Shown here one piece after another: positions 19,578 to 27,872 of a stretch of 64,000 nt of DNA (position 1 is the first letter of the stretch; the number at the start of each line of letters is the position of its first letter). The position numbers and the translations under genes are program-made. The notes under the pieces were generated by a model. That model searched no databases. It worked only from the letters and a program-made list of their open reading frames with translations, and was not told where the DNA came from. The stretch is from Mitsuaria sp. GD03876 (GTDB lineage Bacteria; Pseudomonadota; Gammaproteobacteria; Burkholderiales; Burkholderiaceae_C), in the NCBI RefSeq assembly GCF_029840635.1, contig NZ_JAOCCU010000001.1:124001-188000 (forward strand), in the 5' to 3' direction.

Positions 19578-20138
19578 TCAGCGGCGCGGGCGCGACTTGC
19601 GCCGCAACGGCCCGGGATCGCGCAGCGCGACCTCGGGCACGAACATCTCCATCACCCGCAGCTGCTGGCCGTGCCGGGTGAAGACCGAATTGCGCGACCA
19701 CTGCATCAGCGCCGGCGCCGCCTGGCCGGTCGCCGCCAGCCATTGGCGCTCCATCTGCCGGTGCGTCGCGCCATGGCGCGTCACGCGCCGCGGCTGGAGC
19801 TCGCTGCGCTGGATGCGGGGATCGTCGTACAGCAGGTGGCCGAGCGGCCGCGCGCCCAGCCCCTTCAGCGCCTTCCACGGGCCGGCCAGCGAGTGCCCGT
19901 GCACCGCCGAGCGCGCCCACACCAGCGGCACCCCGTCCACGCGCAGCAGCACCTCGCGCACCACCGTCAGCCCGCGCCGCGGCAGGCCCAGCGCGGCGCG
20001 CTCCTGCGGCCGCAGCGGCGCCACGCTCTGGCGCAGCACCTGCACCTCGTAGCGGCGGCCGGTCGCGGCCAGGCGCTTGCTCAGCGAGCCCGGCGCGCGC
20101 AGCCACGCGCGCAGACCCCAGCGGTCGGTGATCCCCAT
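19578..20138 (-). CDS. ubiC: Chorismate--pyruvate lyase
   Basis: This 186-residue protein of the UbiC family makes 4-hydroxybenzoate and pyruvate from chorismate, the first committed step of ubiquinone synthesis. The conserved core VREVLLRVDGVPLVWARS and the late RNSVFTRHGQQLRVMEMFVPEV match the family. It follows proC by 54 bp on the same strand and supplies the substrate of the nearby UbiA. Confidence 0.87.
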   Translation of the reverse strand: MGITDRWGLRAWLRAPGSLSKRLAATGRRYEVQVLRQSVAPLRPQERAALGLPRRGLTVVREVLLRVDGVPLVWARSAVHGHSLAGPWKALKGLGARPLGHLLYDDPRIQRSELQPRRVTRHGATHRQMERQWLAATGQAAPALMQWSRNSVFTRHGQQLRVMEMFVPEVALRDPGPLRRKSRPRR

Positions 20139-20192
20139 CGATCGGCAGTCGGTTGGCGTCGGAAGTCGAAGGTCGCGGACGGTCCCGGCGCC

Positions 20193-21008
20193 TCAGGCGC
20201 GGCCGAACTCGTCGCCCAGCTCGCCGGCGCGGCGGTGCGCGGCAGCCACCGCGCGCTCGATCGCCTCGCCGACGCCGTCGGCCTGCAGGCTGGTGATCGC
20301 GGCGTGCGTCGTGCCGCCCTTGGACGTGACCTTCTCGCGCAGCACCGTCGGCGACTCGCCCGACTGCGTGGCCAGCGCCGCCGCGCCGCCGCAGGTGGCC
20401 AGCGCGAGCTCGCGCGCCTTGGCCTCGTCCAGGCCCAGCGCGCGCGCCGCGGCGACCATGTGCTCGATCAGGAAGAAGAAATACGCCGGGCCCGAGCCCG
20501 ACAGCGCGGTCACCGTGTCGAGGTCGCCCTCGCCGTCGACCCACACGGTCTGGCCGGTGGGCCGCAGCAGCCGCTCGACCAGCGCGCGGTCCTCGGCGGT
20601 GACGGCGGCGCTCGCATGCAGCCCGGTGATGCCCTGGCCGATCAGCGCCGGCGTGTTCGGCATGCCGCGCACGACGCGCGTCGCGCCGGTCGCGCGCGCG
20701 ATCGCGTCGCCGCGCAGGCCCGCCATCACCGACAGCTGCAGCGCCGCGCCCGCATGCGGCGCCACCGGGGCGGCCGCTTCCTGGAACAGCTGCGGCTTGA
20801 CCGCCCACACCACCGCCTGGGCGCGCGTCAACGACGCGTCGGCGGCGGCCAGCGGCCGGATCCCGAATTCCGCGGCGAGCCGCTCGCGCTGGGCCTCGAA
20901 GGGCTCGACCACCAGCAGGTCCTCGGCCGGATGCCCGGCCCGGCGCAGGCCGCCGACGATGGCGCTGGCCATGTTGCCGCCACCGATGAATGCGATGCAG
21001 GAATTCAT
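20193..21008 (-). CDS. proC: Pyrroline-5-carboxylate reductase
   Basis: This 271-residue enzyme makes proline from pyrroline-5-carboxylate with NAD(P)H. It has the nucleotide-binding FIGGGNMASAIVGGL at the N-terminus, VVRGMPNTPALIGQG, and the family signature SGSGPAYFFFLIEHMV to VTSKGGTTHAAI. Length matches the family. It lies upstream of ubiC on the same strand. The opposing catabolic enzyme PutA is encoded 2.2 kb away. Confidence 0.95.
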   Translation of the reverse strand: MNSCIAFIGGGNMASAIVGGLRRAGHPAEDLLVVEPFEAQRERLAAEFGIRPLAAADASLTRAQAVVWAVKPQLFQEAAAPVAPHAGAALQLSVMAGLRGDAIARATGATRVVRGMPNTPALIGQGITGLHASAAVTAEDRALVERLLRPTGQTVWVDGEGDLDTVTALSGSGPAYFFFLIEHMVAAARALGLDEAKARELALATCGGAAALATQSGESPTVLREKVTSKGGTTHAAITSLQADGVGEAIERAVAAAHRRAGELGDEFGRA

Positions 21009-21049
21009 GGGCCGGCAGTGTAGCCCTGGCCCCGCGGGCGACGGCGCGA

Positions 21050-22660
21050 TCAGCGAGCGCGCAGCATCGACGCGCACAGCTCGCCCAGCACCGCGACGCC
21101 GCGCCGCTGGGCCTCGTCCATCGGGTTGCCGGCGTTGACGCGGATGAACCGGTCGAAGCGGTCCGAGTTCGAGTACATCAGCCCCGGCCCGATGCGCACG
21201 CCCTTCTCCAGCGCCGCGTCGAACAGCGCCAGCGAGGACAGCCCCTCGGGCAGCTCCACCCACAGGCTCGGGCCGCCGGGCGGCAGGCTCAGCCGCGTGC
21301 CCACGGGCAACTCGTCGGACAGCGCCTCCACCATCTGCTCGCGCTGCGTGGCGAGCCGGGCGCGCAGCGCGCGCAGGTGGCGCTCGATCTGCCCGCCGGC
21401 CAGGAACTCCGCCAGGATCGCCTGGCCGAGCATCTCGTTGGGCCGGCTCTGCGCGTACTTCAGGATCTCGACCCGCGGCTGCCAGCGCCCCGCCGCGATC
21501 CACCCGACCCGCATGCCCGGCGCCAGCGTCTTGTGCAGCGACGAGCAGAAGATCACCCGCCCCGTCGTGTCCCAGGACTTGATCGCGCGCTGCGGCGTGT
21601 CGCACAGCAGCGCGTAGGTGTCGTCCTCGATCAGCGCGAGGTCGCGCGCCTCGCATGCCGCCAGCAGCGCCTGCTTGGCCGCGTCCGGCATCACCGCGCC
21701 CAGCGGGTTCTGCAGGTTGGGCACCACCACCACCGCCTTGAGCCGCGGCTCGCGCGCGGCCGCCGCCTCGAGCGCCTCCACCGAGATCCCGGTGTGCGGA
21801 CTGGTGGGGATCTCCAGCGCGCGCAGGTTCAGGCTCTCGAGCAGCTGCAGCAGGCCGTAGTAGGTCGGCGACTCCACCGCCACCGCGTCGCCCGGCGTCG
21901 TCACCGCCCGCAGCGCGACGCTGAGCGCCTCGGTGCAGCCATGCGTGATGACGAGCTGCGACGGATCGATCTGGATCTGCGCGTTCAGCGCCAGCCGCGA
22001 CAGCGCCTGGCGCAGCGCGAGCAGGCCCTGCGGATCGGGCTGGGTGCCGAGGATCTCGGGACGGCGGCGCAGCAGCCGCTGGCCGTGCAGCGCCAGCGCG
22101 CGGGTCGGGTACAGCGACGGATGCGCGCAGGCGCCCGACAGGTTGATCTCGGCCTTGGCGGCGATGCCGCGCGTCAGGATGTCGGAGATCCGCTCATGCA
22201 CACCGACGAAACGCGCCGGATCGGCCTGGGTCTGGCTCGGCTCGGCGGCCCGGGCCAGCCGCGTCGGGCGCGGCGCGCGGACGAAGTAGCCGGCGCGCTG
22301 GCGCGCCTGCAGCAGGCCCTGGCTTTCGAGCAGCCGGCAGGCCTGCAGCGCGGTGCTCAGGCTGACGCGGTGCAGCCCCATCAGCGTGCGCACCGACGGC
22401 ATCCGGCTGCCCGGCGGCATCGTGCCGGCGGCGATGGCCTGGCGGTAATGCGCGGCGACCTGCGCGTACAGCGGGTCCGACGACATGCCGGCCGCGTGGG
22501 CCGCGCCGGAAGCAGTGCCGGACGCGGTGCCGGAAGCGACGCCGGTGGTGCCGGCATCGGCGGCGGTCGGGCCGGCGGCGACGGTTGCGGCGGTTGCGGC
22601 GGTTGCGCCGGGAGCAGCGGTCAAGGCGGGAGGCGCGGCCTGGCGCGCGGGCGTGTCCAT
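21050..22660 (-). CDS. MocR-type GntR regulator with aminotransferase-like domain
   Basis: This 536-residue protein has a GntR winged helix (about residues 60-130: DPLYAQVAAHYRQAIAAGTMPPGSRMPSVRTL). It is joined to a fold-type I PLP aminotransferase domain with the Schiff-base lysine segment SSLHKTLAPGMRVGW. MocR proteins use PLP or amino-acid adducts as effectors. The first 58 residues are an Ala/Gly/Thr-rich low-complexity tail encoded by imperfect tandem repeats, including GGTTGCGGC-like units near 22584. An alternative start at ATG 22486 would skip this tail. The gene is divergent from the DUF2917-like gene. Confidence 0.88.
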   Translation of the reverse strand: MDTPARQAAPPALTAAPGATAATAATVAAGPTAADAGTTGVASGTASGTASGAAHAAGMSSDPLYAQVAAHYRQAIAAGTMPPGSRMPSVRTLMGLHRVSLSTALQACRLLESQGLLQARQRAGYFVRAPRPTRLARAAEPSQTQADPARFVGVHERISDILTRGIAAKAEINLSGACAHPSLYPTRALALHGQRLLRRRPEILGTQPDPQGLLALRQALSRLALNAQIQIDPSQLVITHGCTEALSVALRAVTTPGDAVAVESPTYYGLLQLLESLNLRALEIPTSPHTGISVEALEAAAAREPRLKAVVVVPNLQNPLGAVMPDAAKQALLAACEARDLALIEDDTYALLCDTPQRAIKSWDTTGRVIFCSSLHKTLAPGMRVGWIAAGRWQPRVEILKYAQSRPNEMLGQAILAEFLAGGQIERHLRALRARLATQREQMVEALSDELPVGTRLSLPPGGPSLWVELPEGLSSLALFDAALEKGVRIGPGLMYSNSDRFDRFIRVNAGNPMDEAQRRGVAVLGELCASMLRAR

Positions 22661-22844
22661 GGCGGCGATTCTGCGCCCGCGTGCGCGCGAGGCACCGGAA
22701 CAGCGGCGTGGCACTCGATACGGAACAGGCCGCGCGCGGGCGCTGTTCCGCAGAACAAATCGATCCGCTGTGCCTGTCGCGGCCGGGCGCCGGCCGGAAC
22801 ACTGGACGTCATCCCATCGAGGCGCCCATCGCGGGCGACACGCC

Positions 22845-23216
22845 ATGTTCCTTTCCGCCGTCCTGAGGTCGCTGCCCATCCCCTGGCCCTGGCAGCAGGC
22901 GCGCGCCCGCGTGATGCGGCCGCCCTCGCCGTCGACGTACGAGCACGCGCTGGCCCCGGGTCAGTCGCTGATGCTCAAGCTTGCCCGCGGCACCGTGATG
23001 CATGTGCACGCGGGCGTGGTCGACGTCGAGGACGCGCCCTCGCTGTGGGCCGACCAATGCTGGCCGCGGGCGCGGCGCTTCCGCGCCGGTGAGGTCTGGG
23101 TCGTGCCGCGCACCGGCTGGTGGCGGCTCGACGGCCGGGTCTCGCGCGACCCGGCCGCGCGGGTCAGTGCACGCCCGCCAGCAGCGCGGCGTTCCCGCCA
23201 GCGGCCGCCGTATTGA
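22845..23216 (+). CDS. DUF2917-like small protein
   Basis: This 123-residue protein has a core LARGTVMHVHAGVVDVEDAPSLW followed by RRFRAGEVWVVPRTGWWRLDG, the beta-rich pattern of DUF2917 proteins, which are of unknown function. It is divergent from the MocR gene, 184 bp away, so the regulator may control it. Its 3' end overlaps the convergent putA by 53 bp, and the last ~17 residues (Arg/Pro-rich) are encoded in that overlap. Family call is by pattern only. Confidence 0.6.
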   Translation: MFLSAVLRSLPIPWPWQQARARVMRPPSPSTYEHALAPGQSLMLKLARGTVMHVHAGVVDVEDAPSLWADQCWPRARRFRAGEVWVVPRTGWWRLDGRVSRDPAARVSARPPAARRSRQRPPY

Positions 23217-26200
23217 TCGTCAGCGTCTGCTCGGCGACCAGGCGGTAGAGCTGACGCGCATCGGCCAGCTCGACCATCGGCACGACCGGCAGGATCGCGC
23301 CGTCCCGGCCGGCCAGCGCGCGCTGCACCGGCACCTGCAGCGCCGCCGACGCGATCACGCCGGCCAGCTTCCCGGCGCGCAGCACCGCGCCGAGTTGGTC
23401 CGCCGGCAGCAGCTGCATCGCCGCGGCCGCCACGCCGCCGCGCATCAGCGCGGTACGCAGCTCCTGCGCCACGTCCCCGCCGCCGACGACCGCGACCGCG
23501 TTGCCGGCCACCAGCGCCGCGCCCAGGGCCCGCGCCAGTTCCTCCGGCGACGCGCCCTGCGCCAGCACCGCGATCACGCCGCGGCCATGCAGGCGCAGCT
23601 CGTTGCTCTCGCCGGTCGGGCCCGGCAGCGCCACGTCGACCAGCACGCGCCGCGCGGCCGCGCCCAGCGTCCGCCACGCCCCGCCGACACCCGGCGTCTG
23701 GCCGGCCGACGAGCGCTCCAGCGCCGTCGCCCGCTCGTCGACCGGGCGCTCGGCCCAGGCTTCATGCGCGGCGAACAGCGGCGACAGGTCGGCGCCCGCG
23801 CCGGTCGTCGCGACCGCCGAGGCCGCTGCCTCGGCGCCTGCCTCGACCTTCGGCTGCGCGACGAAGCGCAGCAGGTAGTGCGGACCGCCCGCCTTCGGGC
23901 CGGTGCCGGACATGCCCTCGCCGCCGAACGGCTGCACGCCGACGACCGCGCCGATGATGTTGCGGTTCACGTAGACGTTGCCGATGCGGGCTTCCGACGC
24001 CAGGCGCAGCGCGCGGCTGTCGATGCGGGTCTGGATGCCCAGCGTCAGGCCGTAGCCCAGCGCGTTGATCTCGCGCACGACGCCGTCGACGTCGCCGTTC
24101 CAGCGCACCACGTGCAGCACCGGGCCGAAGATCTCCTGCTTCAGCGACGCGATCGTCGGCAGCTCGACCGCCACCGGCGGCAGCAGGCGCGGGCAGCCGT
24201 CGGCCGGCACCGCCTCGGCGATCAGCGTGGCCTCGCGCTTGAGGCGCTGGACCTCGCGCGACACGCCGTCGAAGGCCTCGTCGTCGATCAGCGGGCCGAC
24301 GTCGGTGGCCAGGTCCGCGGACTCGCCCACGCGCAGTTCCTTGACCGCGCCGCGCAGCATCTCGATGACGCCGTCGGCCACCGCCTCGTGCACCGCCAGC
24401 AGCCGCAGCGCCGAGCAACGCTGGCCCGCGCTGCGGAAGGCCGACTGCACGACCGCGTCGATGACCTGCTCCGGCAGCGCCGTCGAGTCCACGATCATCG
24501 CGTTCAGGCCGCCGGTCTCGGCGATCAGCGGCAGCGCCGCGGCGCCCGGCTTGGACGCCAGCTGGCGGTTGATGATCTGCGCCACCTGCGTCGAGCCGGT
24601 GAAGCACACGCCCGCCGTCTGCGGCGCGGCCACCAGGCGCGCGCCGACGGTCTCGCCGCGGCCGTGCAGCAGCTGCACCGCGTCCTGCGGCACGCCGGCG
24701 GCATGCAGCAGCTTCACGCATTCGGCGGCCACGGCCGGCGTCTGCTCGGCCGGCTTCGCGGCGACCGCGTTGCCCGCGGCCAGCGCCGCCACGACCTGGC
24801 CGGCGAAGATCGCCAGCGGGAAGTTCCACGGCGAGATGCACACGAACACGCCGCGGCCGTTCAGCGCGACGCCGTCGGCGGCCAGGCGCTCCGCCTCGTC
24901 GGCGTAGTAGCGCAGGAAGTCGATCGCTTCGCGGACCTCGCTGATCGCGTCGCCGAAGCTCTTGTAGGCCTCCTTGACCAGCAGCGCGCAGTAGCGCGGC
25001 AGCTGGTCCTGCAGCGCGTCGGCGGCGCGGCGCAGCACGGCGGCGCGCTCGGCCACCGGCGTCGCGTTCCAGCCGGCGAAGCCGCCCTGCAGCCGGGCCA
25101 TCGCGGCGTCGACTTCATCGGTGGTCGCCTCGGACATCGCGGGCACGGTGCACTGGCTCAAGGCGTCCAGCAGCGGCCGGCGCTGTTCCGGCACCGCCAG
25201 GTCCAGGCCCGACGAGTTGTCGCGGCCCCGGCCCGCGGCGTCGCGGTACAGGTCGACCGGCAGCGGCAGCGCGGCGGCCGTCTGGATCTGCTCGAGCGGC
25301 GAGCCCAGCAGTTCCTCCGGCGCCACCGTCGGATCGGCCAGCTGGTGGACGAAGGACGAGTTGGCGCCGTTCTCCAGCAGGCGGCGGACCAGATAGGCCA
25401 GCAGGTCGCGGTGCTCGCCGACCGGCGCGTAGACGCGGCACGGGATCGAGCCGTCCTTCAGCACCTCGCGGTAGACGCCCTCGCCCATGCCGTGCAGGCG
25501 CTGCATCTCGAACTTGGCGCCCAGCGAGCGCGCCATCTGCAGGATCGCGGCGATCGTGCCGGCGTTGTGGCTCGCGAACTGCGGGTAGATCACGTCGTGG
25601 TGGCGCAGCAGCGCCTGCGCGCAGGCCAGGTACGAGACGTCGGTGTGCGGCTTGTGCGTGTAGACCGGGTAGCACGGCAGGCCCTGCTCCTGCGCGCGCT
25701 TGATCTCGCCGTCCCAGTAGGCGCCCTTGACCAGGCGGACCATGAAGCGCAGGCCGTGCTTGCGGGCGATCGCGGCGACCGCCTCGACGACGTCGCGGGC
25801 GCGCGTCTGGTACGCCTGCACCGCCAGGCCGAAGCCGCGCCACTGCGGGAAGTGCCGGGCGATGCGCTCGGCCAACGCCTCCAGCAGCTCCAGCGAGAGC
25901 TCGAGCCGGTCGACCTCCTCGGCGTCGATGGTCAGGTTGATGTTGGCCTGCGCGGCCTTCTCGACCAGCTGCCACACGCGCGGCAGCAGCTCGGCGTAGA
26001 CGCGCTCGCGCTGCAGCACCTCGTAGCGCGAGAACAGCGCCGACAGCTTGATCGAGATGCCGTCGCTGCCTTCGGGCGACTCGGCCTTGCGGCCGGCGGC
26101 GATCGCGGCGATCGCGTTCAGGTAGGACGCCTGGTAGCGCTCGGCGTCGCGTTCGGTGCGGGCGCCCTCGCCCAGCATGTCGTAGGAGAAGCGCAGCTGC

Positions 26201-26757
26201 GCCTGCGCCTTGCGGGCCGCGTCGGCTTCCTTCATCGCCTCCTGGATGTTGCGGCCCAGCACGAACTGGCGGCCCAGCAGCTGGATCGCGCGCACCGTGG
26301 CGGCGACCACCGTCTGCGCGCCCAGGCGCTTCATCACGCCCGAGTCCGACTCCGCGTCGGGCAGGAACTTCTTGGACAGCGAGATCGCGCTCGCCGCCAG
26401 GCCGGCCAGCATCTTGTGCGGGCCGTCGGAGCCGCCGTCGAAATCGGCGCGGCCGAGCTGGTCGGCGGTCAGCGCGATGGCGGTCTCCGCGTCGGGCACG
26501 CGCAGCAGCGCCTCGGCCAGGCGCATCAGCGCCAGGCCCTCGGCGCTGGTGATCGGGTACTCGCGCAACAGCGACTCCATCGCCCAGAACGGCGCCGGGT
26601 TGGCGCGCACCTGCTGCACCCACGGGCGGGCCTGGCCGATCACCGCCGGCCAGTTCAGCGCGCGCAGCTCCTCGGCGAGCGCGCGCACCAGCGGCAGCTC
26701 CTCGCGGTAGGGGTCCGGCAGGCGGGAGGTTTCCGGCGGAAGGGCAAAGGCGGTCAT
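23164..26757 (-). CDS. putA: Bifunctional proline dehydrogenase / P5C dehydrogenase
   Basis: This 1197-residue flavoprotein oxidises proline to glutamate. The N-terminal half is the FAD-binding proline dehydrogenase barrel (about residues 70-450; FMVRLVKGAYWDGEIKRAQ, RVYAPVGEH). The middle is an aldehyde dehydrogenase with Glu near residue 747 (AETGGLN) and catalytic Cys near 780 (GQRCSALR). A C-terminal ALDH-like tail follows. The N-terminal ribbon-helix-helix DNA-binding domain of E. coli PutA is absent, so this enzyme does not repress itself. A divergent Lrp-family gene 114 bp away is the likely regulator. The start at 26757 has GAGGA just upstream. Confidence 0.96.
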   Translation of the reverse strand: MTAFALPPETSRLPDPYREELPLVRALAEELRALNWPAVIGQARPWVQQVRANPAPFWAMESLLREYPITSAEGLALMRLAEALLRVPDAETAIALTADQLGRADFDGGSDGPHKMLAGLAASAISLSKKFLPDAESDSGVMKRLGAQTVVAATVRAIQLLGRQFVLGRNIQEAMKEADAARKAQAQLRFSYDMLGEGARTERDAERYQASYLNAIAAIAAGRKAESPEGSDGISIKLSALFSRYEVLQRERVYAELLPRVWQLVEKAAQANINLTIDAEEVDRLELSLELLEALAERIARHFPQWRGFGLAVQAYQTRARDVVEAVAAIARKHGLRFMVRLVKGAYWDGEIKRAQEQGLPCYPVYTHKPHTDVSYLACAQALLRHHDVIYPQFASHNAGTIAAILQMARSLGAKFEMQRLHGMGEGVYREVLKDGSIPCRVYAPVGEHRDLLAYLVRRLLENGANSSFVHQLADPTVAPEELLGSPLEQIQTAAALPLPVDLYRDAAGRGRDNSSGLDLAVPEQRRPLLDALSQCTVPAMSEATTDEVDAAMARLQGGFAGWNATPVAERAAVLRRAADALQDQLPRYCALLVKEAYKSFGDAISEVREAIDFLRYYADEAERLAADGVALNGRGVFVCISPWNFPLAIFAGQVVAALAAGNAVAAKPAEQTPAVAAECVKLLHAAGVPQDAVQLLHGRGETVGARLVAAPQTAGVCFTGSTQVAQIINRQLASKPGAAALPLIAETGGLNAMIVDSTALPEQVIDAVVQSAFRSAGQRCSALRLLAVHEAVADGVIEMLRGAVKELRVGESADLATDVGPLIDDEAFDGVSREVQRLKREATLIAEAVPADGCPRLLPPVAVELPTIASLKQEIFGPVLHVVRWNGDVDGVVREINALGYGLTLGIQTRIDSRALRLASEARIGNVYVNRNIIGAVVGVQPFGGEGMSGTGPKAGGPHYLLRFVAQPKVEAGAEAAASAVATTGAGADLSPLFAAHEAWAERPVDERATALERSSAGQTPGVGGAWRTLGAAARRVLVDVALPGPTGESNELRLHGRGVIAVLAQGASPEELARALGAALVAGNAVAVVGGGDVAQELRTALMRGGVAAAAMQLLPADQLGAVLRAGKLAGVIASAALQVPVQRALAGRDGAILPVVPMVELADARQLYRLVAEQTLTINTAAAGGNAALLAGVH

Positions 26758-26791
26758 GTCGTCCTCGAATGTTCGTGCCAGAGCCGATCCC

Positions 26792-26808
26792 CTAGCGAAT
26801 GGAGCTAG
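26792..26808. promoter_or_regulatory. Palindrome between putA and the Lrp-type regulator
   Basis: CTAGC-N7-GCTAG sits in the 114-bp divergent region, 35 bp from the putA start. CTAG is rare in such genomes, and a 15-17 bp dyad is what Lrp/AsnC octamers bind. It is a good candidate operator for proline-responsive control of both genes. Confidence 0.4.
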
Positions 26809-26871
26809 TGTAGAAAAGGACGCCATGAATTACTCTCCAATCTTCGCCAGCTTGGCCGCACAAAATCCATC

Positions 26872-27342
26872 ATGAGCACCCTAAAAGACCTGGACAAGAT
26901 CGATCTGCAGATCCTGGGCCTGCTGCAGCAGGACGGGCGGCTGAGCAACCTGAAGCTGGCGGAGGCGGTGGCGATGTCGCCGACGGCGGTGCTGGAGCGG
27001 GTGCGGCGGCTCACGCGCGAGGAGTTCATCCTCGGCTACGAGGCGCGGCTGAACCCGGCCAAGCTGGGCGCGCAGATGCTGGTGTTCATCGAGATCCTGC
27101 TCGACCGCACGGTCCACGACGTCATGGACAACTTCCGCGCCGCGGTGCAGGCGCGGCCGGAGATCCTGGAGTGCCACCTGGTGGCGGGCGGCTTCGACTA
27201 CCTGCTCAAGACGCGGGTGTCGGACATGACGGCCTACCGGGAGTTCATCGGCGAGGTGATCTGGACGCTGCCCGGCGTGCGCGAGACCCGGACCTACGCG
27301 GTGATGGAAGAGGTCAAGAGCACGACAGCGCTACCCCTATGA
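26872..27342 (+). CDS. Lrp/AsnC-family transcriptional regulator, probable proline-catabolism regulator
   Basis: This 156-residue protein has an N-terminal helix-turn-helix (LDKIDLQILGLLQQDGRLSNLKLAEAVAMSPTAVLERVRRL). A C-terminal RAM ligand-binding domain follows (PEILECHLVAGGFDYLLKTRVSDMTAYREFIGE). The divergent position beside putA matches PutR/BkdR-type activators of proline utilisation, which answer to proline. The gene-specific role is inferred from position. Confidence 0.9.
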   Translation: MSTLKDLDKIDLQILGLLQQDGRLSNLKLAEAVAMSPTAVLERVRRLTREEFILGYEARLNPAKLGAQMLVFIEILLDRTVHDVMDNFRAAVQARPEILECHLVAGGFDYLLKTRVSDMTAYREFIGEVIWTLPGVRETRTYAVMEEVKSTTALPL

Positions 27343-27483
27343 CTTCCACACACCGCTGAGCGCCGCAAGGGAATTCAAGGGGGACATCTCCTCCCCCGCC
27401 AGCCCCTCCATCTGCGGGCTGCCGTACAGGCTCCGACAGGATCACCATGGAGTGCCTCTCCCCGAGATCCCGGAGTTCCACAA

Positions 27484-27840
27484 ATGAAGTACCGGTCCTC
27501 CCAGTCCCAGCTCCCGCGCGCCGCGTCCAGGCCGCTCGCGGGCGGCGGCGGGCCTGACAGCCTGTATCCCAGCCACTACGGCGGCGACAGCCGGTTCAGC
27601 CACGGCGAGAGCCGCTTCTCGGACAACGGCAGCAGCTTCGGCGATTCCGACTTCGGCGCGGAGCCCTGTCCCCGGCGCGCGGTGGCCGGGCCGGTGGAAA
27701 GCTGGCACGACTCGAGCTACGTGCTGCGGCGCGGGCTCGAGGTCCGCGAGATCAGCGCCAAGGAATGGCGCCTGTGGGATGCCGAGCCGAATCCGCCGAC
27801 CGCGCCGCGGCGGCGCACGAACGGTGACGGCAATGCGTGA
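27484..27840 (+). CDS. Hypothetical protein, low complexity
   Basis: This 118-residue protein is not recognised. The first 70 residues are rich in Gly, Ser, Arg and Phe (repeated GDSRFS / GESRFS / GSSFGDSDFG units) and are probably disordered. The C-terminal part SWHDSSYVLRRGLEVREISAKEWRLWD looks structured. No signal peptide or membrane helix is present. It follows the Lrp gene by 141 bp and converges on the GGDEF-EAL gene. Confidence 0.5.
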   Translation: MKYRSSQSQLPRAASRPLAGGGGPDSLYPSHYGGDSRFSHGESRFSDNGSSFGDSDFGAEPCPRRAVAGPVESWHDSSYVLRRGLEVREISAKEWRLWDAEPNPPTAPRRRTNGDGNA

Positions 27841-27872
27841 GACGACGCGCGCCCGGCCGGGAGCGCGCGCGC

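Noticed and set aside
23002-26808. 1268-codon plus-strand frame opposite putA
   Set aside because: It is antisense to an unmistakable putA, with low-complexity composition and no motif.
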